Shown in pieces: positions 35,791 to 45,540 of a stretch of 64,000 nt of DNA. Under the pieces are notes generated by a model, which did not search any database, had not been told where the DNA came from, and saw only the letters and a list, made by a program, of their open reading frames with translations. Source of the DNA: Dipteris shenzhenensis (taxonomy: Eukaryota > Polypodiophyta > Polypodiopsida > Gleicheniales); assembly GCA_047967505.1 (NCBI GenBank), contig CM106541.1; one strand, written 5' to 3'. Position 1 is the stretch's first letter, and each line of letters begins with the position of its first letter. Made by a program: the position numbers and the translations under genes.

Positions 35791-36517
35791 GAGAGAATGT
35801 GTTACACTTCCTACATGCAGAGAGAGAAGCTCTCCAACTTGTATAAATACCCCATAATGGAATAAAGCCCACACTGTTTGGGGCATTGTGTTGAGTTCTA
35901 CTTTGGTATTCTAAGCAATTGTCTCAAGTGTCCATGCTTCCTTGCACTCCACATCCAAAAGCATGTCCTAACCTTGCAACCCCTCCTCCCCTCTCCTCCA
36001 ACCTTGCAACCCATCCTCTCCCTCTCCTCCTCCCTCTCCCTCCTCCTCCTCCTTCCTTCTCCTCCTCCCTCCTCCTCTTCCCTCCTCCTCCTCCTCCTCC
36101 ACCTCCTCCTCCCTCCTCTCTCCTCTTTCCCCCATGTTCTTACACCTTCTTCCTCTCCCTCTCCTATGCTCCCCCTAAACCCTTAGTTCATCAACCCTTA
36201 AAATCCATGATCTACGAGGGAGACGAGTTCTCCACCATGTACTCTACTCTAAACGTTGGAATCTCTTCTAAACTTTGAAACCTCTCTCTAAACCTTGGAA
36301 CTCATTCTAACCCTGGAACCTCCTTCTAAACCTTGGAACTCCTTCTTGTGGGGGTTAAAGGTCACTGTGCCTTTACCCCGGTTATGTACAATACTCAAAC
36401 ACATATATAAATGAATGAAAAAGAAGATTAGGGTGGTTTTGCACCCACCAAAACTTGTGTGGCTCTTTGTATCTCTCTGTCCCTCTTCCATTCTTGCTTC
36501 CGTTGAGAGCACTCTCA
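35451..36517 (+). repeat. Probable 5' LTR of a retrotransposon
   Basis: It ends ...CTCTCA two bases before a tRNA-Met primer-binding site. A TATA box (TATAAATAC, 35842) follows the minisatellite, then a CT-rich transcribed part (35985-36150, CCTCCT repeats). The start at TGTTCTAC is a guess. No gag or pol follows, so only the LTR and leader remain before the sequence changes near 37,200. Confidence 0.55.
35985..36150. repeat. CCT/CTC-rich low-complexity tract
   Basis: Nearly pure pyrimidine triplet-like repeats within the probable LTR. Confidence 0.9.
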
Positions 36518-36519
36518 AC

Positions 36520-36531
36520 TGGTATCAGAGC
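36520..36531 (+). promoter_or_regulatory. Primer-binding site (initiator Met tRNA)
   Basis: TGGTATCAGAGC is identical to the site at 7280. It marks the junction of an LTR with an internal leader. Confidence 0.85.
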
Positions 36532-37268
36532 CCGGGTGATCTAATTGAGCATGCGTGAATGCCTGGAAGCTCGACAGCTCTGTGGGAGGAAGGAGAAGCT
36601 CTGTGGGAAGCTTTGTGGGTGACTTTACTTGCATCCGAGTGTGCAGAGACCTTGGAGGAACCTTTAAAAAAGTCACTTTGGTTCTGCGAAGTGGTTTTGA
36701 GAGCCTGTTAAGTGTTTTCAAAGAAAAAGTCGTTTTTTGAGCTTTTCCCTGTTCTGTTCGATGACAGAGACTCCGTATTGACTTGTAGAGGTAACTATTG
36801 CTTGCTTTTGGTGTCCATTTCACTTCAAGAGCTTGGAAACACCTTCATTCTTGAATCTGGGATCATTTCATTGGATTTCTGACTCACTGTGTCAGTTTCT
36901 TTGTTTTTCTGCCCGAGTGTTGGAACTCAAGTTTGGAGCAACCATTTTCAAATCTATCAGTTCCGGTGGACTCAGGAGGTCCTAAAACTTCTATGTTGCT
37001 CATCATTCGCACTTCGGTGGAGTTTACAAATAGCTCTGTTTCCAAAAACGTTTTTCAATCCGTGTGTTGGACCTAGTGATTGAGACGGTTTCCAAAACCG
37101 TCTGTCCCATTGCGTTCCAGACACCCAAAAACCCCTACCTATCAATTCTTACGTGATTTTAGAATTACCTCTTGTAGTTGATTTCTTTCGCCTTGGTGCC
37201 ATCTTGTCAAGATGAAAATTCTCACTACTATGAAACCTGTATATACAAAATGTTTCAAATCCTTAAGA

Positions 37269-37344
37269 TAGTAGAATATAAAATCCTCCAACATAATCCT
37301 CCTTAGACATCAATACATATCGAGCAGCGAAGTAGGAAAATATG
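37269..37344. repeat. Dispersed repeat block, order Y-X
   Basis: Block Y (AGTAGAATA...CCAACATAATCCTCC) is followed by block X (TTAGACATCAATACATATCG through GAAAATAT). The same two blocks occur in the opposite order at 38685-38756. Confidence 0.85.
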
Positions 37345-38684
37345 CATCACCCATCTCGACCTCCCATCCATTTTGCTCATAATTGACTAGCGTTCGGAGT
37401 CCTTTAGTTTTTGAACTAACTTTGCTCACATGTCCCTGAGGTGTTTTGCAGCCTGCATGGTTTGCAAGGCTAAATAACATGTCGGATGTAGAGGTGGATG
37501 TAGATGGGATATAGTAACTATTACGGACAGCTTGCAGAATTGCAAGGTGCTTATGTCATGACCATTCTCAGTTCATGAACATCTAATTCACTCTAGGGGT
37601 CATTTAGAGGCCAGGACAGCAGCACGTGAAACAGCCAAAATTCTGCAGCAGCAGTACTAAATAGTACAGCTGCCAAAGAGCAGCACCATACATTAGGGTC
37701 CAACAATCTGCACTACAATAGCCATAGCAGCACAGGAGGTTACATGGGTAGACAAGACAGAACAGTTGTGCCATGCAGGCAGTTTGGCCTGCCTTGTCTG
37801 CACAGGACCCTGTAGAAGCTAGGTGTCCAAGAGGGTCCTCAGTCAACTCCAAAATTTGGCTGTCCCTTGCCCAAATTCAGTTAGCAGTGGGGGGATTTTC
37901 ATTTCCATTCCTCACCAGCAACCCAGCAAATCAACTTAGTCTCCATTGCAGCAAGCAGTTGGCTCCTCAATTAGTTACTCCAAGGAGGACCTCAGTTGTA
38001 TTCATTTGCCTCAAGCGATCCATTTTGGGGAGCCTTTAGGTGGCTCAGTTGTATTCTTTGTGCAATTGGCCAAGACCATAAGCATAAAGTTGTAGTTAGC
38101 ACACATGCAAGTCTTTCACTGTGACTACTAGACTAGAAGACCAGCAAATGCTTCTACTTTAGGATATTGACGTGTATGCAAAGAGGAAGGACTATAATTG
38201 GAAGAGACAAGTGAACTAAAGAAAACACAAGATATATGTAAGAATTATTAGAGCCAAGGTCTCGAGTGCCAAGAAATAATTAGAGAAAAGGCTAAACAGT
38301 ACTCTAAAGTACATGTATTTTCTTCAAAGGTTGTATCAAAATTTGAGATGGGATTATCCAATAAGAATCCAAAACTTTCATGAACTTGAACTTTCATGAA
38401 CTTGAGCTTCCACAGCTTAAACATGCATAGTCCATCCACAAACGACGAGCTGAAATAATAATCTCCACGTTAAAGTGTAAATTTAGGCAGACAACTGCAT
38501 TGAAAATCAATCACCACCAACATTAGGCCCGCAGGTTGATCTAGTGCCTCAGATTTCTTACATGACGTATGGCACAAACCTAGGTTCTCAATGGCATGGC
38601 ACAATACCCACCATAAAAAACCTTATGAAGCCCAAGCCTTGAACTTGGAACCCATCAAAACTCCAAGGACTTTGAAGAACATGC

Positions 38685-38756
38685 CTTAGACATCAATACA
38701 TATCGAGCAGCGAAGTAGGAAAATATAGTAGAATGGTCTCCAACATAATCCTCCTT
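38685..38756. repeat. Dispersed repeat block, order X-Y
   Basis: Blocks X then Y, the circular permutation of 37269-37344, in the same orientation. Confidence 0.85.
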
Positions 38757-39162
38757 TGCACCAAGCTTTGAATTTGTTATAAGAGAGGTGAAACCAAGAG
38801 TGCAATCCTCCTTGAATTGGAGTCTTCATAGAAGAATGGTAAGGGCAGGGAAGAACTGCTTGACTCGCTTTATTATGGATAAGGGAATAAACTGAGACTA
38901 TCAACGTAATGTGAGAGTTGTACAGACTAGACCCCTGTAAATGATTATTCATACTAGGTAAACTTAAAAACCCCAAATGAATAGGATGCTCAAGAACTAG
39001 GAGCTTAATCTTAAATTGCAAGAGCACCACACAAAAGCAGCAGTAGTAGAATGAGGACAAGATCCTCAAGACAAGATCTCTAGTAGATGAACGGGACCAT
39101 TGTACAGGACTGGGAAGAAACAAGAGCCAGCAAACTGTTATAGGCACGAAGTTGCAACATTT

Positions 39163-39348
39163 ACAAAATTGGAGCAAAGAAATGGAACTGGCTTCCCATT
39201 GCCTCTGAAAACAGCACGTTTGCCGGGGGGGCTCAGCAGCCCCCTAGAGTTTGCACTAGCGCAGACTCTATGAAACCAAAAAGAAGGGGGGGGCTGCTGA
39301 GCCCCCCCCTTTTTAACAAAATTGGAGCAAAGAAATGGAACTGGCTTC
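39163..39348. repeat. 33-bp direct repeats around a G/C-rich foldback
   Basis: ACAAAATTGGAGCAAAGAAA... (33 bases) occurs identically at 39163-39195 and 39316-39348. Between them lie inverted arms GGGGGGCTCAGCAGCCCCC (about 39224-39244) and GGGGGGGCTGCTGAGCCCCC (about 39285-39309). This looks like a small foldback insertion or a template-switch event. Confidence 0.9.
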
Positions 39349-39359
39349 ATGACATAGAG

Positions 39360-39659
39360 GTTATGTTTGGTCTCCAGGAGGATAAAGCTCTTGGTATCCT
39401 ATGTGGATACGAGGTGGACACGACTATGCAAGAACCTAGGTTTTTGGGAGCAGATGATTCAATAGAAGAGGTTCTTACTTTAACACTGGCCCAAATCAAA
39501 GATGTAGAGACATCAATCTACTCCGACCTACCTGATGTTCCAGAAGAAGCCTCCACATCTCACTCCAGACAGCAGGAGGCCTCTGGATCCATCCTCATTG
39601 ACAAAGAGGAAGGGATTGAGCATGATGACTCCATAGTGGCAAGAAACTATGAGCTTTGA
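39360..39659 (+). CDS. Unrecognised acidic open frame
   Basis: About 100 codons open to a stop, ending RNYEL. It is strongly acidic (DDSIEEVLTLTLAQIKDVET, EEGIEHDD) and of biased composition, which suggests real coding history, but I know no family. The frame extends upstream through the foldback at 39285, so the true start is unclear. It may be the C-terminal exon of a transposon-borne protein. Confidence 0.3.
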   Translation, partial: VMFGLQEDKALGILCGYEVDTTMQEPRFLGADDSIEEVLTLTLAQIKDVETSIYSDLPDVPEEASTSHSRQQEASGSILIDKEEGIEHDDSIVARNYEL

Positions 39660-39779
39660 ATTTCTTCTCTCTTGGTATACTTTTGCTTTAATGGAATTCT
39701 AATGTAATGTTGGACTGTTGCAAGAGGCATTTGAGGTCGACCTATTCTCATCTCAGTAATGCCTTGTTTGCAGTAGCTT

Positions 39780-40173
39780 CGACCGAGATCACTCACTGGC
39801 ACATTACCTTGGCCAAGCAAAAGCGCGCTTTGTGGTTATCCACAAAAAGTTTTCTCCACATGGCACTGATGACCTCTTGAAGTGCAAGGCCTTGTCAAGA
39901 GTGATTGGTCATGCTGACATCAATCACAATGCTGACAAGGTCATTTTGGTGAACCGCATGGCTACCCTCAATGCCTTTGGAACCAATTTTCAAGGTATGG
40001 CATTGACGGCAGCAACCATGTCCCTGGCCAGCAACGACAATAGCATTGACTCTCTATCGACTAGGTTTAGAGCTAGGAGTGTATTTGGGAATTCAAAGCT
40101 CAATGTTCTTAGTGTATTTGGGAATTCAAAGCTCAATGTTCTTAGTGTTTTAGAGAAGAGAGAAAGACTCTGA
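39780..40173 (+). CDS. Unrecognised open frame with 11-residue duplication
   Basis: Open from just after a plausible 3' splice site (TTTGCAG, 39774) through FDRDHSLAHYLGQAKARFVV, the GTDDLLKCKALSRVIGHADI block and FGTNFQGMALTAATMSLAS to a stop. Near the end a perfect 33-base duplication (40078-40110 and 40111-40143) gives the peptide SVFGNSKLNVL twice. The amino-acid mix looks like a real globular protein fragment, but I do not recognise it. It is on the + strand, tail-to-tail with the histone-H3-like ORF. Confidence 0.35.
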
Positions 40174-40396
40174 AGCCTTATTGTATATAAATTTTATTTT
40201 ATATCAATACAGGTATACTTTTTATACACTGCTCCATTTTGTGTTCTTTTATAAAATTTATTTTATACTGTCATTGTATTTTGTAACTTTAATTGTTCTT
40301 GGCATTAATATTTTCATTCACTATTCTATTCAAAAGCATGCGATTAGATAAATATTTGCACTATAATGGTCATTTCTAAGCAATCCAGTAAGAATC

Positions 40397-40560
40397 TCAC
40401 TGTGCGACAGAAGGCAAATGTGTTCAACATCGCGCGGGGAGTCCAAAAATGGAAAAACCTGCTATGGCACGTATGGGGCCTGTTTGACTTTGAGTGGGTT
40501 TTGCCATTTTTGGGCTCCCCGCACGATGCCGAACACATTTTCCTTCTGCACCATGGTGAA
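40397..40560. repeat. Foldback with about 60-base arms
   Basis: The left arm (CAGAAGGCAAATGTGTTCAA, then GCGGGGAGTCCAAAAATGG) and the right arm (CCATTTTTGGGCTCCCCGC, then GAACACATTTTCCTTCTGC) pair with few mismatches around a loop of about 45 bases. This is typical of a small MITE or a hairpin-forming transcript. Confidence 0.85.
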
Positions 40561-40741
40561 AAAACATCATTTGACCACTCAAATTCACACTGAGCTTGCA
40601 TAAACTGATGGAAAGCATCACGTAACATGTATAATAAAATGGGAACAGTAATAGAACATAAAAATATCTTTTATTCATTGGCCTTAAAGGGCAGAGATTT
40701 ACAAAATGATTCAGGTTACACCAAATGAACCTAAACAACAT

Positions 40742-41854
40742 CTAGGGCCTAAGGGAGGGATCGGAGTGGATGCGCTTGGCGAGTGCAAGGTCCTTGTCCA
40801 TCACTGTTACTCTTTTGGCATGGGTAGCACATAAGTTTGCGTCTTCAAAAAGACCTGCTGTCATCTGCTCCGTTGCCTCCTGAATTGCTCCCATAGCACC
40901 TGAAGTGAAACACACATCACTCTTGTAATGCTGTGCTATTTCACGTAAAACATGCTAGAAGGGTGCACAGGGAATGAGATTGTCCACAGTGGTTTGGAAC
41001 TTGCGGATCTCTTGAAGTGCCTTCACTCCTGATTTGTTGTGCCTCTTAATCTTTGGGGGACCCTACACTGGCCTTTGGACATGGCTCCATGGCCGCTTGT
41101 CCGCTTTGATTTTCTTTCGCCTCTCCTCCCTTGCAACCACCTCTTCGGACTCCTCTTCCTGTGTCTGCTGGGTCATTCGAGGTGGCCTCTCGTGCCTAGG
41201 GGTCTACTTTGTCCTTGGTCTCTTTTCCTTTTCACGAGGCTGTGAGACAGCAAGTTGAGGGTCTTCCTTAGCTCGTACTAAAGGCTCCTCATATCTGATA
41301 ATCTCGAGGCACAGAGGGTTGATGGTGCTCTTCCATGTGGTCTGCTTGGTTGGAGGATTGGGGCCAAGGTTCATTATATCTGTGAGCCTACCAAATACTT
41401 CCTCTTGTTGTGGCCCCTGTAATCTCTCCATCTCCTCTCTTTGCCTTTCTTGCTCCCCTTGTTGGTCTAGATGCTCCACGCTAGGACCTCACGGAGGAGG
41501 GAGGGGTACTTGATTAGGATTGACTGGACTATTTTGCCCCTCTCGGGAGACCTCTCTACTTCCATGGCTAGTTGTGTGAAAGGATTGAGAGGACCCCTCA
41601 TCCTGCTTGGATCCTTCATCGTGCTGGGATTCCTCATGGTGCTGAGATCCCTGGGATCCCCCATGAGAGTTGAATGGTGGGGACTCGCGTTGCTTGGACT
41701 CCTGATGATGAGAACCGCCTTTAGATCCTTGGTGATCGTTGCGCTCTTGGCCACTGGGGTGTGCAGTGTGTTCGGAGGCCATGGCGTTGTGAGGGCAACG
41801 GGTAGTGTCTAAAAAATGTCCAGTGGGTCTAGCAGTTTGTTTAACTCGTGCCAT
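40742..41854 (-). pseudogene. Histone H3-like protein with long inserted tail; four in-frame stops
   Basis: One frame of 371 codons. It begins MARVKQTARPTG, matching the H3 tail ARTKQTAR with T3V and with K9 missing. After about 260 residues rich in Ser, His, Gln, Glu and Pro comes a basic KIKRHNKSG, then a complete H3 histone fold (residues 277-366): KALQEIRKFQ (alpha-N), [13 protein letters not shown] (alpha-1), [20 protein letters not shown] with CATHAKRV (alpha-2), and [10 protein letters not shown] (alpha-3). Loop 1 has the ordinary H3 length, unlike CENP-A. Canonical H3 is about 135 residues, so about 235 are inserted between tail and fold. The frame has no indels but has TGA at codon 122 and TAG at codons 217, 264 and 300; codon 300 is the conserved Gln of PFQRL. 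No intron is seen. It would be a nucleosomal H3 variant in an intact relative. Whether it belongs to the CACTA element at 44-47.6 kb is unknown. Confidence 0.85.
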
Positions 41855-41868
41855 AGAAATGAGGGATT

Positions 41869-41938
41869 TTAGGGTTTTGAAGTGCTTTATATAGTCTTTT
41901 TTAAAGCACTTTAGGGTTTTTCTTGTAAATTAGGGTTT
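41869..41938 (-). promoter_or_regulatory. Promoter of the H3-like gene: TATA box and three telo-boxes
   Basis: Upstream of the ATG on the minus strand lie AAACCCTAA motifs (AAACCCTAA or AAACCCTAAA) at about 41877-41869, 41919-41911 and 41938-41930. A TATA box (CTATATAA, 41895-41888) sits about 35 bases before the ATG. Telo-boxes are well known in plant ribosomal-protein and cell-cycle gene promoters, which suits a histone-type gene expressed in dividing cells. Confidence 0.7.
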
Positions 41939-42959
41939 TTTGAGTGCACCTCCTCCCCCCAGTCTTTTGTCACTAGTTCGATAATACTCAATCTTCACCA
42001 CCCTTCCTCCCAACCCATCACCCCTCCGCCCTTCCATGTTGCACATGCAATTCTATAATTTCCAAACAAATTTGTGAATTTTGGAATCTATGATTGACTC
42101 AAAATAGTGTTAACTTTATTCATCAAACATTTTACATTTGGGGCTCTCTTAGGACCAATTGAGATTTCTTATACATTTGCAACAGTTCGTCGGGCAATAG
42201 AATGAGTTTTTGCTCTAAATCGGATAGGCTAGCTTGGATGCCACAAGGAGATGTGGAAGAACATACTCTGTGTGAAATGGAGCAAGCATTGGTTTGATAG
42301 AAGCTAGTGAAACAGAGTAGGCACTTATTTGATAGGAGCTAGTGAGGAATCAGGGGTTCTCCTCTAACGTAGTAAGAAGTAATATTGTTCGAGTGTAGGT
42401 GAAAGAAGATCCTCTGAAGTCGGATGTGAACAAAGGGAAAACTAGTACCCCCACCCATCATAGCTCGCCCGTGAGCTATGCTGAGAGCAAGGGTTATTTT
42501 TCTAATTTTAGAAAAATTATGCTCCCTTTGGACATAGCTCGTCAGCTTGCTTGGAGGGTTCCTAAAATGTATTTGCAAGAACAGAGACTTAAGAGTTCAT
42601 AAATTTGTGTGCAATGTAGGATTCCAACCTGGGTATTGACAAGGAGAAGGACATTCCATGGAGGAGAAGAAAGGAGTCCTTTGGAACCATGCATGCTTAG
42701 TATTCTATTGGGTTAGCAATCCTACTCTGTGTTGCTTGATCGATCAACTCTGGTGTATTGTTGTAATGGAGAAAATGCACTTTTCATCTCTTTTGAAGTA
42801 GCATCGTTGGAGCACTGTCTAACACCAAATCATGATGTGTTCTCAGTGCCACGATAGGGAAGGACGTTAGTTTCAACACCACCCAAACAATTGGGGTAAT
42901 AGCACATCCATTCAAAAAGTAGCCAACTCGCATCGTGGAGCTAGAATGGGATTCGCTCA

Positions 42960-44240
42960 AACTAGAGCTTTGAGGAGGGAGATAGTGGGCACTGGGGGGA
43001 GTGGAGCAGCGTAGAGAGTGAGCCTAGAGGGAGATAGTTCGAGTGAGGTGGGAGGGAGCATTGAAGAGACCACAGAATGGGAGGTAGAGGGAGTATTAAA
43101 GGATCATGGGAGGTAGAGGGAGATAGTGGGCGTGAGGTGGGAGGGAGCATTTGGGTGGTAGAGGGTGCATGGGAGGGAGAGCATGAAGAGAAGGGGAGGT
43201 AGAGCATGAGAGGTCGTGTCTAAGAACAGGGAGGTAGTGCGAGAGAGGTAGATCTTGATGGTGCTGGACATTCGAGGCCTCTTTCATTTGTTGTTTATGA
43301 GTTGAGAGGCCCTAGATTGTTGCCCGAAATCCTAGGTCATCACCAGAAATTACAAGAGCCTCAAAAATTTTCCAAGGCATGAATTCAAGATCCAAATGAA
43401 TGTATACAAAAGAACAAATAAATTTGGAACGAATAGTGATGAATGCATAACAAATTTTCTAAGTCACGTATTCAAGATCCAAATGAACATATACAAAATA
43501 TTTGGAATGATTAGTATCGAATGCATACTCTTGTGACGTAAGAAATGAATGCATACTTTCAAAACGTCACAAATGAATGTATACTTTTGAAACGTCACAA
43601 ATGAATGCATATAATGCAAATATTCATCTCCTTATTCCAAGCAAAGATTCAAACTTAGGAGTTTGATTACAGAGACATCGAGCTATCCATGAGAGCAATC
43701 CATAGCTCACTGTCCAGACTGCCATCTCTATAACTATTGTCCAGCTTGAGAGGTATTGCGTGAGAGAAGGGAGCATGAGGGATGTAGTAGTGCGAGAGAA
43801 GGAAGCATGATGGAGGTAGAGCATAAAGAAAGGTCATGAGGTAAGTCACGAGAGGTAGAGCATGAGATAGGTCATTAGGTAGGTTGTGAGAGATAGGTAG
43901 AGATAGCTAATGAGGTAGGTCATGAGAGATAGGTAGTGAGGTAGGATGTGAGTAGTAGAGCACGAGAGTTAGAGTGTGTGAGGGTAGAGAGATAGGATAG
44001 CGATAGAGGAAACATAGAGAAAAAATTCGGTGAGAGGAAGTAAGAGAGAGGAAAGAAGAGAGAAGAGAGAGAAATAAAGAGAGAGAGGTAGAGCGAAAAG
44101 AGTGAGAGAGGGAAGACCACAGAGAGGGCTGCGCAAAAAGAGAGAAGAGTTAGAAAGAAGAGAAGGAGAGAGATAGGAACATAGAAAAGAGAGAAAGAAA
44201 GAGAAGAAGATAGAGAAAAGAAGACAGAGAGGGAGGGAGG

Positions 44241-44304
<64 letters not shown>

Positions 44305-44340
44305 GATTAAGGAGAGAAAGAAAGAGGTAAGAAAGAGAGG
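42960..44340. repeat. Purine-rich low-complexity region with (GA)n core
   Basis: Degenerate GAGGTAGAGGGAG- and GTCATGAGGTAGG-like repeats (42960-43260, 43740-44160) flank a short zone of GAATGCATAC repeats (43380-43620). A pure GA microsatellite lies at about 44245-44293. The minus-strand frames across it are artefacts. Confidence 0.85.
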
Positions 44341-44870
44341 AGGGGCTAGTGTCTAGGAAACCACCAAGGCTGTAGTAGTCCTAGTAACCAAAATTAATGT
44401 AGTGGACCAGGGAACAGAGGAACAATGTAGTAGACAAAGTAAGTGCCAGAGGAAGCTCTCTAGACAGTGGGTTCCGTTTTGACTAGGAAAAGAGATGGAA
44501 GGAGTTGTGCTTGCATGTCCACCCCTGACTTGAATGCCGTGATGATTTCCTCTTTCATGGGAATTCCCTAGATTGCTCTTGGATTGACTGCCCCAATCGT
44601 ACTACTTCTTGTGGCAATTTCTTTCATAGCATCCAAACTTGTGACAGTAGTTGCACTGAAGTTTGACACATTGGTGGATGCATTACCTCGTCCTTGGAAT
44701 ATTCCTCTGTTGGTGGATGCATTACCTCGTCCTTGGAATATTCCTATGTTGGAGGTTTGTTGATGTTGATGCTGTTGATGTTGACTTTGATGATGACTTT
44801 ATTGCTGATGATGGCCAATTCACTGAAATGCTCTACCTCTACCTATGCTTCTATCTGAAGCTGTGAATGC

Positions 44871-45104
44871 TTGATCATGGGAATGACCTTTGCATGCATG
44901 AATGTCTCGAGTCTTGAGTTCTTCACCACCAAAGATGATTGTATAAAGTACATAATAGGTTGTGTAGAGGTCTTCATGGACTGCAAGTACGTAATCCATG
45001 AAGAGTATGACCTCATATTAGAAGAAGTGGAAGATGAGGTCCCGAGTGACCCGCCTAGCAATGAGGAGGAGGAAAGTACCTCAAACAGTAATGCAGAGCA
45101 GTAG
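44871..45104 (+). CDS. Unrecognised acidic open frame
   Basis: 77 codons: a hydrophobic first half (CIKYIIGCVEVFMDCKYVI) and an acidic Ser-rich tail (EEVEDEVPSDPPSNEEEEST) ending at a stop. I do not recognise it. Position and composition suggest a piece of the CACTA element downstream. Confidence 0.25.
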   Translation: MIMGMTFACMNVSSLEFFTTKDDCIKYIIGCVEVFMDCKYVIHEEYDLILEEVEDEVPSDPPSNEEEESTSNSNAEQ

Positions 45105-45540
45105 AGCTCCTCCACTATTTTGGCATTTTTGGAGAATGTCTCTTTTGGAGACAAATTTTACTTAAGCATACTTTTGTTTTTGTATATGAGAACTCTTATT
45201 TAACAACATTATTTTTTGTGATATTTTTTATATATGAAAACCTTCTTGGATTCCACTTGTCTTTCATAAATATTTGTCCTTTCATAATTGGCTTTTCATA
45301 ATTGTCTTAAGTAAATGATTTTCCTTTCATAATTGTCCTTTTTGCGTTGATGTCCTTTCATAATTGTCTTAATTAATTAATTGTCTTTTCATAGTTTTAT
45401 CAAATTGAATTTGAATTTGAATTTCATAATTATCTTAAGTAATTAATTGTCTTTCCGCTTCTTACCCGCTCTTGTGTTTGTTTTTGTTTTCGTGTTTGTG
45501 ACTGTGTTTGTCCAATCCCCCCAAATTAGACATGGCATCA

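Larger units (their letters stand above)
36532..39159. other. Retroelement leader, then interval without recognised genes
   Basis: 36532 to about 37200 is an untranslated leader with no Gag. Beyond it I see only the two permuted repeat blocks listed separately and short unsupported frames. Confidence 0.4.

Noticed and set aside
40742-41200. Centromeric H3 (CENP-A) identity for the H3-like fold
   Set aside because: Loop 1 is not lengthened and the tail start resembles ordinary H3, so nothing points to CenH3.
44663-44866. ORF with a repeated ITHWWMHYLVLGIF-like segment
   Set aside because: It arises from a 44-base tandem duplication (GTTGGTGGATGCATTACCTC...), with no recognised domain.
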